NCBI GenBank assembly: GCA_001599975.1 | Contig: BCIO01000001.1 | Location: forward strand, 930,001 to 994,000 | Reading direction: 5' to 3' | Origin: Cystobasidiopsis lactophilus | Lineage: Eukaryota; Basidiomycota; Agaricostilbomycetes; Agaricostilbales; Chionosphaeraceae | Length of the DNA: 64,000 nt | Shown here: in pieces, positions 50,264-60,662 of the stretch | How the letters are laid out: every line of letters begins with the position of its first letter | Position numbering within the stretch: the stretch's first letter is position 1 | Notes under the pieces: generated by a model | What the model was told of the DNA's origin: nothing | The model's input: only the letters and a program-made list of their open reading frames with translations | Database searches by the model: none | Translations under genes and position numbers: made by a program

Positions 50264-51030
50264 CCCCATCTGGAGTCAAGCGCTTCTTCTTCCGCTTCTC
50301 ACGGAGCCCCAGTGATGCACACAAGCGACAGCTCTCAGAGGACGACGACATTTTGCAAGTTGGGCTCCAAAAGGAGACCTCCGTCTTGGATCGCTCAGGC
50401 ATCCCGGTCGCCCCCAAAGGCTATGCGGACGAGCAGGAGGACTTTGGTTTGGCATTTACACCGAAGGAGGCTTGCTGGACCAAGATTCGCCGGCCAAGGC
50501 CACCCGGAGTGCGTCGCTACCACTCAAGTCGACGGACGCCATCGACGACTTCTTCAACACGCTCACCTCTGCACCCTCCAAGACGACCTCAAAGGCAGAT
50601 TTGGACCTGCTGGACCCGTTCTCGTCTTTGTCTGTCACAAAACCCTCGGTCGCGGCGCACCTCCAACTGCTGCGCCTCGAACTGTGACTCCAATCTCTCG
50701 CTCTCCGACTCCCAACATCCCTCTCCTACTAGAAACCAAGCACCACTTCCCTTGGCGCTACCGCCAGCAGCTTCACACAGCATCTTCCTCCCGCCACCCT
50801 CAGCAGCGAGCAAGCCTCTGAAGCCAGTCAACCTCCTAGCCCATGATGACGATGACTTTGGCGACTTTGCTTCCTTCTCTGCGCCTGCTCTAATGCTAGC
50901 AAAGCTCCCGTTGGCACCTCCAGTCTCGAAGCCGTCCTTGCCTGCTCCGCTCCTGGTGAGCGGGCCCCCGATAACCCAAGGCGGCGTCGGACTCTCGAAG
51001 ACCGATCTGTCGTTATTTGAAGGGCTTTAG
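50264..51030 (+). pseudogene. 5'-truncated duplicate of the DFGDF gene
   Basis: Matches the last 257 or so codons of the gene at 44752-46885, from PSGVKRFF to LSKTDLSLFEGL and a stop at 51028-51030. It has no equivalent of the first two exons or promoter. Recognisable blocks are SVLDRSGIPVAPKGYADEQ, DAIDDFFNTLTSAPSK and DDDDFGDFASFSAP, but they fall in different frames: shifts occur between 50350 and 50370, near 50450, and around 50650-50740. It is therefore most likely a dead fragment carried along by the segmental duplication. The last block stays open and well conserved, so a short product from an internal start cannot be fully excluded. Confidence 0.8.
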
Positions 51031-52127
51031 CATGTCTTTCGTTCCCGTCGTGGCCCCATTTTATGCTGCAATGTGCCTTCATTTTCTCACACTTGGGTGC
51101 ATCCCCCTTCACGCGCCAGCTCGCTGGCTTCCCGTCCTCTCCCCAACCTCCCCAATGATGTCGCTTGAGTCTTGCCTATTTCTTTAGCTTTTGGCTGATA
51201 TGTAGGAGCAGAACGTACTCCACGTGCTGATCCGGCTCGAAGTCCGAGGGGAAGCGACGTCGGTGGCGCGTGAATTCCCCTGGTGCTGACTGAAATAAGT
51301 TTCTCCCTGGGTGATTGATGAACGACCATACAGATACTTCAGAGACTGATTCGTTTAGTCCTTTGTTTGGTCCACCATCGACCAAGAGAGTAGCTTTCTT
51401 GCCAGTTCTTCCCAGGCGCTCTATCTATCGACAAGGTACGTGGTTGGCAGCTCCATTGCAATGTTCTCTGTTTTGATGTAGCTCGCAAGTCCTTACAGGC
51501 GAATTGGATCACACAAGTCTGGTGGCTGAACGCGCTTGGGATCATTTTCAAATGGCCAAGGCCACTTCGGCAAGCTAAAGAGCGAGCCTCGGCCGACACA
51601 CACCACACCGCCTCTTGAAGAATCCTAGCCACTGCTATGCTTCGTCGCAATCTTGGTCAGCCGTAGCCCTTGATCTACAGGTCTCGGTGGCACCAATGGC
51701 CTCCAAAGAGGTAAATGCGAGGGCGCGTTTTAATACGTAGTTTGTAACTCAAATGCGCTTTCAGGCCCCGAATGTACTCCTCTGAGAAAGCAGTACGGCG
51801 CTTGTCTGGACGCGACAGATGAGCAGCCGGGAACTAATGTCTCAGAGCGGAAGTGGAGCCGTCTCCCCTCGGCACGGCGAGATTCCCGGGCCTTCCCTGT
51901 GCGCTTCTTGGGTTTGGCTGAGAACGCCATGCAGGTCATGAGCTGCACGTCCTCTCATCCTGGGGGTTCTTGCTGTTGAGCTTGGCGGTCGAGAGAAGTT
52001 GCAAGTCTCGGTTGTTGACTTGCGGCATCGAGGATTCGAGACTGCGCTTTGCGCCCAGCTTTTCGCATTGCCTTGGATCTGTGCCACTCCTTGAGGGACT
52101 GAAGCCTCGCTTTCATTCTGGCCACGA
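51031..52127. other. Intergenic region inside duplication unit B
   Basis: About 1100 bases corresponding to 46886-47936. The first 120 bases closely match the 3' flank in unit A; the rest is diverged promoter sequence for copy B. Nothing else is recognised. Confidence 0.5.
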
Positions 52128-54181
52128 ATGGTCAGCAAGCCGCCCCAGGTCGAGGCTACTTGGCCTTCAGCTATCAGGCGCTATGCCCAAGATGCGCCCG
52201 ACAGCCCAGCGTTCTACGTGCCCAACAAGGACGACGACGGAGACAGCAAAACATGGCAGACCATCACCTTCGCCCAATTCCATCAAGATGTAACGCAAGC
52301 GGCCGCTTTTTGGCAAAGTTTGCTGGACTTGCCGGCGTACAGTGTCGTAGGACTGTTCTTTCGCGGGGTGGGTCCGTCTCCTCTAGACTTTATGGGCATC
52401 TTGCTTATCAGATCCCATACAGACCACTTATATGGACTGCGTGACGCTGGCGGCACTGATGAAAGCCTGCTTCACCGTCCTCCAATTTCCGCTGCGGGCG
52501 AGCTGGAACACCCAATCTGTGACGAAGCAGCTGTCCCTCGCCCCAAAAACAGCAGCTCTTTTATGCCTCACCGACCACTACGAGATGTGCCGGTCGGCGA
52601 CGGACGTGCCTTGCTTTCAACTGCCAACCCTGCTCAGAACATATCGAGAGGCAACACGCCTAAAGTTCAAGCAGCACCTCGACAACCCGCTCAGAACGGT
52701 TGTGCTATACACTTTGCACGATATCCGGGCGAATTTCGTGACTGTCCCGCTGGTGCCGAAGAACTGGGAGTTCATGCGGCAAAGTTTGCAGGCAGTCCAA
52801 GCGGTGGCCAAGGTGCCGGAGAGCAGCGTCATGTCTGGGCCTATCAGTTCAGCAATAGGGCTGGCAGCGTGAGTCGTTAGCCTCCTTTTGGCCCCAAATT
52901 CTCAGACGGCTCGTAGTTCGCTGTTGCTGCCTACCTGGTGGGGAAAAGCGGTGGTCATTCCTCAAGAACCCGCAATCTCGGCAGAAGATTTGATACACAT
53001 GAAGCACTGCGTTCCTGTGGGGATGTACCCGATCCTAGGGAACCACTTCGAAGAGATTGTTCGCCAAGCCGTGGCATCCTCGTCGTTAGCGGATCTCAAA
53101 GGCACCAACTTCATGATTTGTGCGCTTCTCTTCATCACATACTCTCTCACTGCTGATCAATTGCGAAGTCTCGCCGCTGTCGACTCACACGAGAATCTTG
53201 AAGGAGCGGCATTTTGGAACCTCCTCCCTAGCTGAGGCGATCTCAGAGCTAGATGCGACTGTTTACATGGGTAGAGGGTTTCAATGGTTGTCTCTGGGAT
53301 CTGTGGGGAAAGATCTAGACTTGCTAGAACCGTGAGTGGCTGCCCTCTCCCACTTTGATCTGCGTCTCTAACCATGTTCGAAAGCCTCTATCCACCAAAT
53401 GCTCAGCGCTTCGAACCGCTCTTTCCTGGTTCTCCTCTGCTCGAGCTCGTTCTTACAGAGCACCACCCTTCGGTCAAGCATAAGACGTTGGCGCCAGACG
53501 CAAAAAAGGAGATTCGCACAGGCGATGTGTGAGTCTTGTCCGTTGGCCAGCTCTTCGCAACAAGAGCTGAACAGCACGGGATCAGGTTCACTCGGCATGT
53601 CAACTCTGAGACGGGCACGCCTCAATACATGTGCCGTGTGGCTTTAGGCGCCGAGGACGGCATCAACATCCAGTGCGCTGATCCAAAGTTCGTTGCACTC
53701 TCGCTTTGGTTGTCACGTCTCTCCCAACTCACGACAATCACGTTGCCAGAGCGATTTACGACGCCATAAAGGCACACTGCAAGGACCTGGTGGCGAACGC
53801 CGTGGTGCTCGGCTCGGCGAACCCCAAGTTTGGCCTGGTCGTCGAGCCGGCTGAAGGGTGCAACCTGAACGAGCTGCGCAAGACGTTGGTGGCTCGATTG
53901 AAAACCCACGCAGAGGCCATCGCCCCGGCCGTGCTGGACGGCCCGAAGCGAATCGCAGTCTTGCCGCGAGGGAAGCTGCTCCCTCGAAAGGTTTGGGGCT
54001 CGCCACCGATTGTCGCTGCTGTTGAATCGCTCTTATTGTGGGGGGTCTTTGATGAAAACAGGACGACGGAACGATCGATCAAGACTTGATCATGAAAACT
54101 TTGGACGACAAGGTCAACGCCTACCTGTCGGAGCGCAACCAGTACGCCTTGACCGCCAGCGTGCAGAAGATGAAGATTTAA
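52128..54181 (+). CDS. Adenylate-forming (ANL/AMP-binding-like) protein, tandem copy B
   Basis: Paralog of the gene at 47937-49992. Start at 52128 (MVSKPPQVEATWPSAIRRYA). It has the same order of segments and the same atypical P-loop position (LYTLHDIRANFVTVPLVPK), with KEIRTGD, ALGAEDGI, AVVLGSANPKFGLVVEP and the terminal lysine in LPRGKLLPRK, ending ERNQYALTASVQKMKI and a stop at 54179-54181. It has an intron at 52869-52916 (gtgagt...ctcgtag) in the middle of LAASLLLP that copy A lacks, and it lacks the copy A intron before DLIHMK. All exons join in frame, so both copies look functional at the protein level despite the missing motif. Confidence 0.75.
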
Positions 54182-54444
54182 AGCTCTTCTCACCCGCACC
54201 GGACTTTTTGTTTGGATACCCTCTTTGGGTTGTCGAAGTGAGGCATACCCGGCGTTCAGTTGGTGAGATACTTTTATAGAGTCCATGGATGGACTAGAAA
54301 CACTCGGACAAGAGGATAAGCCCCTGCGCAAGCAGCGGAGCCACACGTTGTATTTATATCCCATAGCATGTAGTCCATTGCAACCGCAAAAAGAAGGCGG
54401 CATATTTGCACACCACAGAGGACCCATGCCCTCCTTTTTGCTCT

Positions 54445-56681
54445 TCAAGACAGCTTGCGAGACTTGACGACCTTCTTGCCGATGCCCGACTTCTCGCCGG
54501 CGTAGGACGTGCGGCCGGCGGAGGCCTGGTCGGCCTTGTAGACGGCGTGCATGGAGCCGACCTTCTTCTTGGCCTTGTCGTAGCGGGCCCGCTTCTTGGC
54601 GCGCGGGTTGCGGTTGAGCTTGTTGCGCTTGGGGGTGAGGCCCTTGTTGGCGAGGATGGCGTAGGAGATGGAGCGCGGGCCCTCGCCTTGCTCGGCTGCC
54701 AGCAGTGCCGTTCTGTAGACCGTGCCTCACTCACAATCAGCCATTCCCGAAGAGAGAAACGAGTCGCTAAAAAAACTGACCTATCCTCCAACCGGGCCGA
54801 ATCGTAGTCCTCCTTCTTGTCCACCTTGCGCTGCTTCTTGGCGCTCTGCACCAAATCGTAGTACCCCGACTCCTCCGCGTTCACCTCGGCCGCACCATTG
54901 AGCACCACCGCCCCTCCTCTCTCCTTAGCCACCTCGGCTTGGGCCGCCTGGGCTTTCGCGATCCTCGCCGCCTCCCGCCTCTGCGCCTCCCTCCTCTGCT
55001 GCTCCTTGGACACGAACGGGATGTCGTCGTCCCCGCCAGCGACGCGCGCCTCGGTCGCCCTGAGCCGCTGCTTTTCTTTAGCCGAGATCTGGGACGTGTG
55101 GAAGCGGAGCGAGTGGCGCTTGCTGGCTTTGTCGGCCGAGTCGGGGCGGGAGAGGGCGGTGGGCTCGAGGAAGTCATCCATCGCTTCCTCGCCTGCTGCT
55201 GGAGCTGGTCGGCGCGCGCGGCGGGGGTCGGAGGAGGGTTCGAGCAGGTCTCGGGTGGCTTTGGCGGCTCGTTTGGCGGCTCGGGAATGGCGGGCCTTCT
55301 TCTGCGATGGCTGCTCCATGGCCAAAGCCACTTCTTCCTCCTCTTCCTCCTCTTCTTCTTCTTCTGACTCCTCATCAGAGTCCGAGTCGAAGTCTTCGCC
55401 AGAGAAAGAATGGCCCTGGTTGCGAGCGAGGTCGAGGAGCTCCTTTTGCTCGACGAGCATCTTGAGCAGGTCCTCCTTGGACATCTTCCCCATCTCCCCC
55501 TCCCCCTCCATCTCCTCGTCTTCTGAATCTTCTTCTTCTGAACTGGAGCCGGCCTGATCGACCTGCATCCCCTGTTCCTCCACCTCCTCATCGGACGAAG
55601 GGGCGTCCAGAGCAATACCGGCTTCTTCCATGTTCGCGATCTGCTCCCTGACCGTGACCAGCCTCTTCAACACTTTGCCGACCAGGTCGCTTTTGGGGTC
55701 GCGGGAGAGGAGGGAGAAGTAAAAGGCCGAGACGGCGAGGTAGGTCTCGACGAGGTCGACCTGCAAGTGGGCGATGGCGGCCTGGGGCGAGTCGGGCTGC
55801 TTGAGGGCTGACAGGCGGGCTTGGAGCTTGGGCAAGAGGGCGGACAGGGTGCCAAAGTCGGACAGGAGGGACAAGAGGTAAGGCTGGGTAGCGAGGAGGT
55901 GGGCGATGGCCAACCCCCGGTTTTCGAACTGGACCTGCTCTTCTGGCACCAATTCTTGAGCTTCTTCTGGGGCTTCGTCCTCGGAGGGGGAGGAAAGCTG
56001 GCCAAAGTCTTCTTCGGCCAACAAGGCCCGCTGAGCAGCTTGGATGGCCAAGGCCTCTTGCAGCTCGTCCACCCCTTCGTCCGAGTCTTCCTCTTGGCCT
56101 TTCTTGCCCTTCTTGCCTTTCTTGGGCTTCTTGGTCGGGCGTGGCTCGGACTCGCGCTTGCCGACGTGGTATTGATTCCCCCATCCCTCCCGCTCTTCTT
56201 CTTCCTCCTCTGAAGACTCTGACTCTACTTCCGGTGCAGCAACTTGTGGAGCTCCCTCGTCGTCGTCGGAAGAGGCTTCAGAGGGGGAATCGACAGGTTG
56301 TTGTTGGGCCGGTCGGTCGAACCTGGAAGTTTTGGAAGGCGGCAATGGCGCGTGCTTGGACTTTTTGGGCCTGGAAGCAACCTTCTTCTTGGGCTCTGGC
56401 GCTTCCTCTTCTGAGTCTGAGCCTGAAGACGGCAAGCGGAGGTTCAGGGGCAAGACTTCGGTGAAATCTTCAAAGTCGTTTTCTGTCCGTTTCGCAATCT
56501 CCACTCAGACCCTTGGGGAGCGACTGAGGTGTGAAGGTAAAGAGAACGCACGGTATCGAGAAGTAGAAGCGGGTTCCAAGCCGACTTTATCAGCCTGCAA
56601 AGCGAACTCTTCCTCGCCCGTCTTGTCCGCCGCGTCCTCCCACGCATCGATCGCTTTCACTCGGGAAGCTCGGCGGTCCAT
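54445..56681 (-). CDS. SAS10: Small-subunit processome protein Sas10/Utp3
   Basis: Nucleolar protein needed for pre-18S rRNA processing. A first exon from 56681 (MDRRASRVKAIDAWEDAAD) splices near 56550 and 56502 to LEIAKRTENDFEDFTEVLP. The centre contains the Sas10/Utp3/C1D domain (ENRGLAIAHLLATQPYLLSLLSDF, DLVETYLAVSAFYFSLLS) flanked by long acidic runs. The C-terminal Sas10 domain is basic: ESGYYDLVQSAKKQRKVDKKEDY, an intron at about 54722-54780, then LTPKRNKLNRNPRAKKRARY, KAKKKVGSMHAVYKA and YAGEKSGIGKKVVKSRKLS, stop at 54445-54447. All domains are present and the length fits. Confidence 0.93.
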
Positions 56682-56882
56682 CTTTGCCTGGCGTTCTTAT
56701 AACGGTCACAAGCTCAAAGCAAAGAGGGGGTTGGACAAAGACCAAGAGTATGCGCGGACCTCTCGAAAGTTTTTAAGAGCCGATAAAGAGCGACAGGTCA
56801 CGTTGGGCAAGGCTGCCGGCTGCCGTTTGAAACGCAGGCCCTCTCTTCCGCCTTCATCCATCTTTGCGTCTTTGCGCAGAAC

Positions 56883-58385
56883 GATGCCGCCTCGAACTGA
56901 TTATTACGACGACGAATGTGCGTCCCCTTGCGTCCCTCATAGCTGCGCGCGGGGCGAGAGCTAAAGATTGATTGAATTGGGGCGTCACAGATTATGGCAG
57001 TTTGGGCCCGCAGCATCCGTCTGGGAGCACCAACGACAAGAAGGACAAGCGGAGAAGGTGAGCTACTACCCATCGTTGAATTGACAGAGCGCGGCATTGA
57101 TTAACGAGCGCGAAACCGAAACAAAGGGATATTGTCGACCGAGTCGAGCGCTTGCGCCGAGAAGGCATCGAGCGCAAGGATCTGTGCGTTGCCTTTTGCC
57201 CTTGGTTACTTGAGTTATGGGTTGCTAATGTCAATGGGGCGAAACAGCATCTTCGCCGAGCTGTACCGCAACATGCACTCCTCCCACCTCTCCCTCTTGA
57301 ACATGCCCCACCCCTCGCACCCGGCCTACCTCTTCCGCCTCTCCGAGCTCTCCATCGAGCGCGACATCCAGCTCTCCAACGTCTCCCAGCACGCCAAGTA
57401 CACCGACGACACCTTACAATCCTTGTACGACCAAGAGCTGGCCCGGATCGAGGACGAGTTCTCCCACTCGCGCAAGATCGTCAAGGAGCGCCTGCTGGAA
57501 GCGTGCGACGAGCGGGCCAAGAAGTTCAAGGAGGAGAAAGAAGGCGTCGAGCTCAACCTCGAGTCCTTCTTCGACTCCCAGCAGCCTAAAGCCCACGCCA
57601 CTCGGCAGCACCGCATCGCCCGCAAGTTCGCCGACCACGTCAACGGCTACGAGTCTTCCGGTGGTGGCAACAATGGCAACGGGAGCGTGTCGGGCAACAA
57701 CGGCGGAGCGGGCACGCCTTCCAATTCCAACTCGGGCACCACCCCCGCCGGCGGCGCCCTCTACCCCAAACCCTCCATTCCCCTCACCAACACCAACACC
57801 CACTCGTCCGGCACCCCTGTACCACCCGAGCAAGCGTCGGCACTGACCACCGGCGCGCCCGGCGAGCTCTTCCCCTTCTCCCTCCTCCCCTCCTCCCCCT
57901 TGCTCGCCTCCTTCCCGCTCGGCAACACAGCTGCCGTAGGCAACGGCGGCACGTCCTGGCTCAACCCGGCCGCCTTACTCTCCGCACTAGCGGCCATGCC
58001 GCCCGTCGCCTCTTCCTCCTCCACCTCTGCCCCTCTAGGACCTGGAGGCTTCAAGCGCGTGGGCAAGCGAGCTCTCAAAGACCCGCTAGCCACCAAGGAC
58101 GCTTTTGGCCAAGTCATCATGGCCGTCCATGGCCTCCCCACCTCTCTAGCCCAGCATTCAGTACATCCAGGTCGGTACGACTTCCTCGGCAAGTCCCTCC
58201 AAGCGCTCAAGCCGCTCATGGGCGACGAGGTCAATGAGGACATGGAGGGCCTGAGGGGTGGAGGGGGAAAGAAGAGGCGGACCAACGCCAACTACCTCGC
58301 TGCCCAGAACGGCACCGGCGAGTTCGTCCAGGGCGGAGTGGGCATGAGGCGGGGAGGGACCAAGAAGAGCAACGCCGAGTGGTAG
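56883..58385 (+). CDS. Sds3-like histone deacetylase complex subunit
   Basis: Start at 56883 (MPPRTDYYDDE), then by splicing YGSLGPQHPSGSTNDKKDKRR, DIVDRVERLRREGIERKD and, after an intron at 57182-57247, the Sds3-like domain: IFAELYRNMHSSHLSLL, HPAYLFRLSELSIERDIQ, TLQSLYDQELARIEDEFSHSRKIVKERLLEACDERAKKF, a helical region that in Sds3/Dep1/Breast-cancer-suppressor proteins bridges Sin3-Rpd3L. A Gly/Asn/Ser/Pro-rich linker follows, and then a conserved-looking C-terminus with GGFKRVGKRALKDPLA and LGKSLQALKPLMGDEV, ending at 58383-58385. The nuclear role is inferred from family similarity. Confidence 0.8.
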
Positions 58386-58541
58386 CTCCGACCAGAGCGA
58401 ATGTGGGAGAGAATTCCGGTTGTACTTGTATTTGGGCTCTTGTCGTTTTGAAAAAGACAAGGATTAACGAATTCATGATTACACGCACGAGTGCTTTCTC
58501 AAACCGCTGTGTATACGAAAAGTTACCCTGAATGGGATGTT

Positions 58542-59786
58542 TTATGAGTTAAAAGAGGCAGAGTAATAAACCTGGCGCGGCGGAGCGCACCGCCGGAATT
58601 TGACGTTGTAGCCTACGTCCTTCGCCACCCACTTGTTCTGCAAAGCCTCGACGATGTCTGGCCGTCGGTCAAAGGGGTTCTCCCGCCCGAAAGAGGGCAA
58701 GAAGAGCTGGGCGGTGGCGCCGGCCAAGAGGCCCTGGCGAGCGAAGAAGAGCCGGCCGACGGCCTTGGCGAGCGCTCTGTAACTGTCGGCGTCGTTGGGC
58801 GGTTGGGGTGCGAACTGGATGTCCTCCAGGCTCCACACCTTGTCAGAGGGGTGGGAGAGGATCAGGTCGGCCTCGCGGCGGAAGCGGACCGCGGTGTGCG
58901 TCCGGTCGGCCGAGTTAACCGCCGTCACGACGACGACGGCGTATACCGCCACTTTGTACTCCATCTTGGAGTTTGCTTCGGTCGAGAACGGCCGCGTAAA
59001 GATGGGGTGGCCAGCGGAGTCCAGACCAGCTGCAAAGGACCAAGCCGTCCGGTCGCCTGCTGGGGCCCGGGATCCCACGGGAACAGGCATGGCAACCGGA
59101 AGGGTATCCTGCTCTGGGCCGTACTTCAAGTTCCACCGAGGCAACGCTGGCCCCCACTTTTGGTGTTTGGGCATGGTAAAGCCGGCGTCCAGCCTGGCGC
59201 GGCGCCCGAGGTGCTGAAAGAGTTGGTCGATGAGAAAGCTGCAGCACCCAAGAGTAGAGTAGTGCTTTGGCTCTTGCCAAAACTTGCCCCAGACGTAGAG
59301 ATAAGGGTTGATCTGCAGGTTTCCGGATTCGAAAATGAACCAGCCCATGGCCACCAGCGTCTCCTCGGGGCCCTTCTTCTTGAGATGATCGACAGGCTCC
59401 GTGATCGCAAGGACACCTTCGCAGTGGTGCGCTGGGAACTGGTCCGACCACTCGCGGCTGGCGACCTGACCAAGCGAAGGCCAGTTGGTGGGCCAAGGAT
59501 CCTTCAGAGGCACGAAGTAGAGATGCCGCCGAACAGGGCGTTTAGGGCCGAACAGTCTGGTGGGACGCTCCAAGCCTGCGATGCAGGATAAGCCAAGGCC
59601 TCTGGGATGGACGCGCAGAACTACTTGCACGAGGTCTTCTCGGCCTTCGGGGCTAACAGCTTTCGGTAACCTTGCGGCCAAACTGAATAAAGAACAGCGG
59701 TCAGGTATGCCCTCTGGCGGGAAATCGAGACGCCACAGCTCACAGAAATCCTGGGCCCGTTGCTTGAACCTGAGATGGAAATCCAT
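58542..59786 (-). CDS. Hypothetical protein, unknown family, member 1
   Basis: A single uninterrupted frame of 414 codons from MDFHLRFKQRAQDFCELWRL (59786) to YYSASFNS with stop at 58542-58544. I do not recognise a domain. Notable segments are LVAMGWFIFESGNLQINPYLYVWG, CSFLIDQLFQHLG, KMEYKVAVYAVVVVTAV, KVWSLEDIQFAP, ALAKAVGRLFFARQGLLAGATAQLF and ALQNKWVAKDVGYNVK. Several of these align in order with the neighbour at 60663-61733, so the two are divergent paralogs. It has no signal peptide and no clear membrane span. Having no intron in 1.2 kb is unusual for this window. Confidence 0.6.
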   Translation of the reverse strand: MDFHLRFKQRAQDFCELWRLDFPPEGIPDRCSLFSLAARLPKAVSPEGREDLVQVVLRVHPRGLGLSCIAGLERPTRLFGPKRPVRRHLYFVPLKDPWPTNWPSLGQVASREWSDQFPAHHCEGVLAITEPVDHLKKKGPEETLVAMGWFIFESGNLQINPYLYVWGKFWQEPKHYSTLGCCSFLIDQLFQHLGRRARLDAGFTMPKHQKWGPALPRWNLKYGPEQDTLPVAMPVPVGSRAPAGDRTAWSFAAGLDSAGHPIFTRPFSTEANSKMEYKVAVYAVVVVTAVNSADRTHTAVRFRREADLILSHPSDKVWSLEDIQFAPQPPNDADSYRALAKAVGRLFFARQGLLAGATAQLFLPSFGRENPFDRRPDIVEALQNKWVAKDVGYNVKFRRCAPPRQVYYSASFNS

Positions 59787-60662
59787 ATGAAAGATAGTGG
59801 TCGCTCGACAGTCATTGAGGCGACATCGGCGTCAAGGCAGACAGAAGGCCACAGAGGAGGTGACAGAAGCGGACAGAGCACGGTTCTCGAGGTGGGAGAA
59901 CATTGGCAAGAAGGCAAACCGAGGCGGACAGAAGCCAAATCTCGCGCAAGAGACGGACAGAACCAGAGAACATCATTCGCGCGAATAATTGCGGCAGCCT
60001 CCTAAGGTCCCTCAACGTTGTTGGGGGATGAAGTGAATCAGGACAGGCCAGCTTCAGAACGCGAAAAGACAAAGGAAGCAAGAAGGACTTGTTTCTCTGA
60101 TGATCTGGTTCAAAGTAGAGGCCACCATGCGCCATAAGGTCTATGTGGTGGTGGCCAGAGAGAGCGCCGCCGAGCAAAATTTGATGGGAGAAGTCTAGGA
60201 AGCACAAACTAGAGCGGCGCGCAGGGCGAAGAGCAGTCATCTGGGCGACTCAGACTCTTCGTATCTATGGAAAGGAGAGCAGAAAGCGTCCAAGGCAGAG
60301 AAGCACTTTCATGGAACTCAGCAGAACTTGCAAGTTGGCTGCAGGCAGAATTGAAGGCAGACTCGGAGGCGCCTTTTGGGGGTCTTTCTTCATACTCATC
60401 GCACAAATACTATTGCGAAGAAAGGCAGCGGCGTGGATTGATACAGAGGATGGAGGCACGAGAACAACGGCAGCCTTGGCGACGCCGGCGACGACTTCGA
60501 ACTCGGTGGCGAACTTCCGACTCGTGTGGTAGAGTTGTGGTGACTAGGTTAATCGGGCTAACAATTGTTTAATGTTATATGCAAAATATCGGTCTGTCTA
60601 TTTGGGAGAGAGAAGAGCTTCTAAAGGCCAATCGGTCCGTTGGCACCATTCCGGACGGTTGT
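59787..60662. other. Intergenic region between the two unknown-family genes
   Basis: About 880 bases between two minus-strand paralogs, containing the promoter of member 1. Open frames here (for example 59812-60240, minus) show no similarity to either paralog or to known proteins. Confidence 0.45.

Larger units (their letters stand above)
50264..54181 (+). repeat. Tandem segmental duplication, copy B
   Basis: Unit B starts abruptly at 50264 with the same bases as 46116 and continues collinearly with unit A to the stop codon at 54181. It contains a 5'-truncated copy of the DFGDF gene and a full copy of the adenylate-forming-like gene. Exons are well conserved and introns and intergenic DNA much less, which indicates an old rather than recent duplication. 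The offset between units is 4148 bp at the 5' junction. Confidence 0.88.

Noticed and set aside
55320-55380. Cytosine/thymine triplet repeat as a possible microsatellite or regulatory tract
   Set aside because: It encodes the acidic glutamate run of Sas10 on the minus strand, which is usual for this protein.
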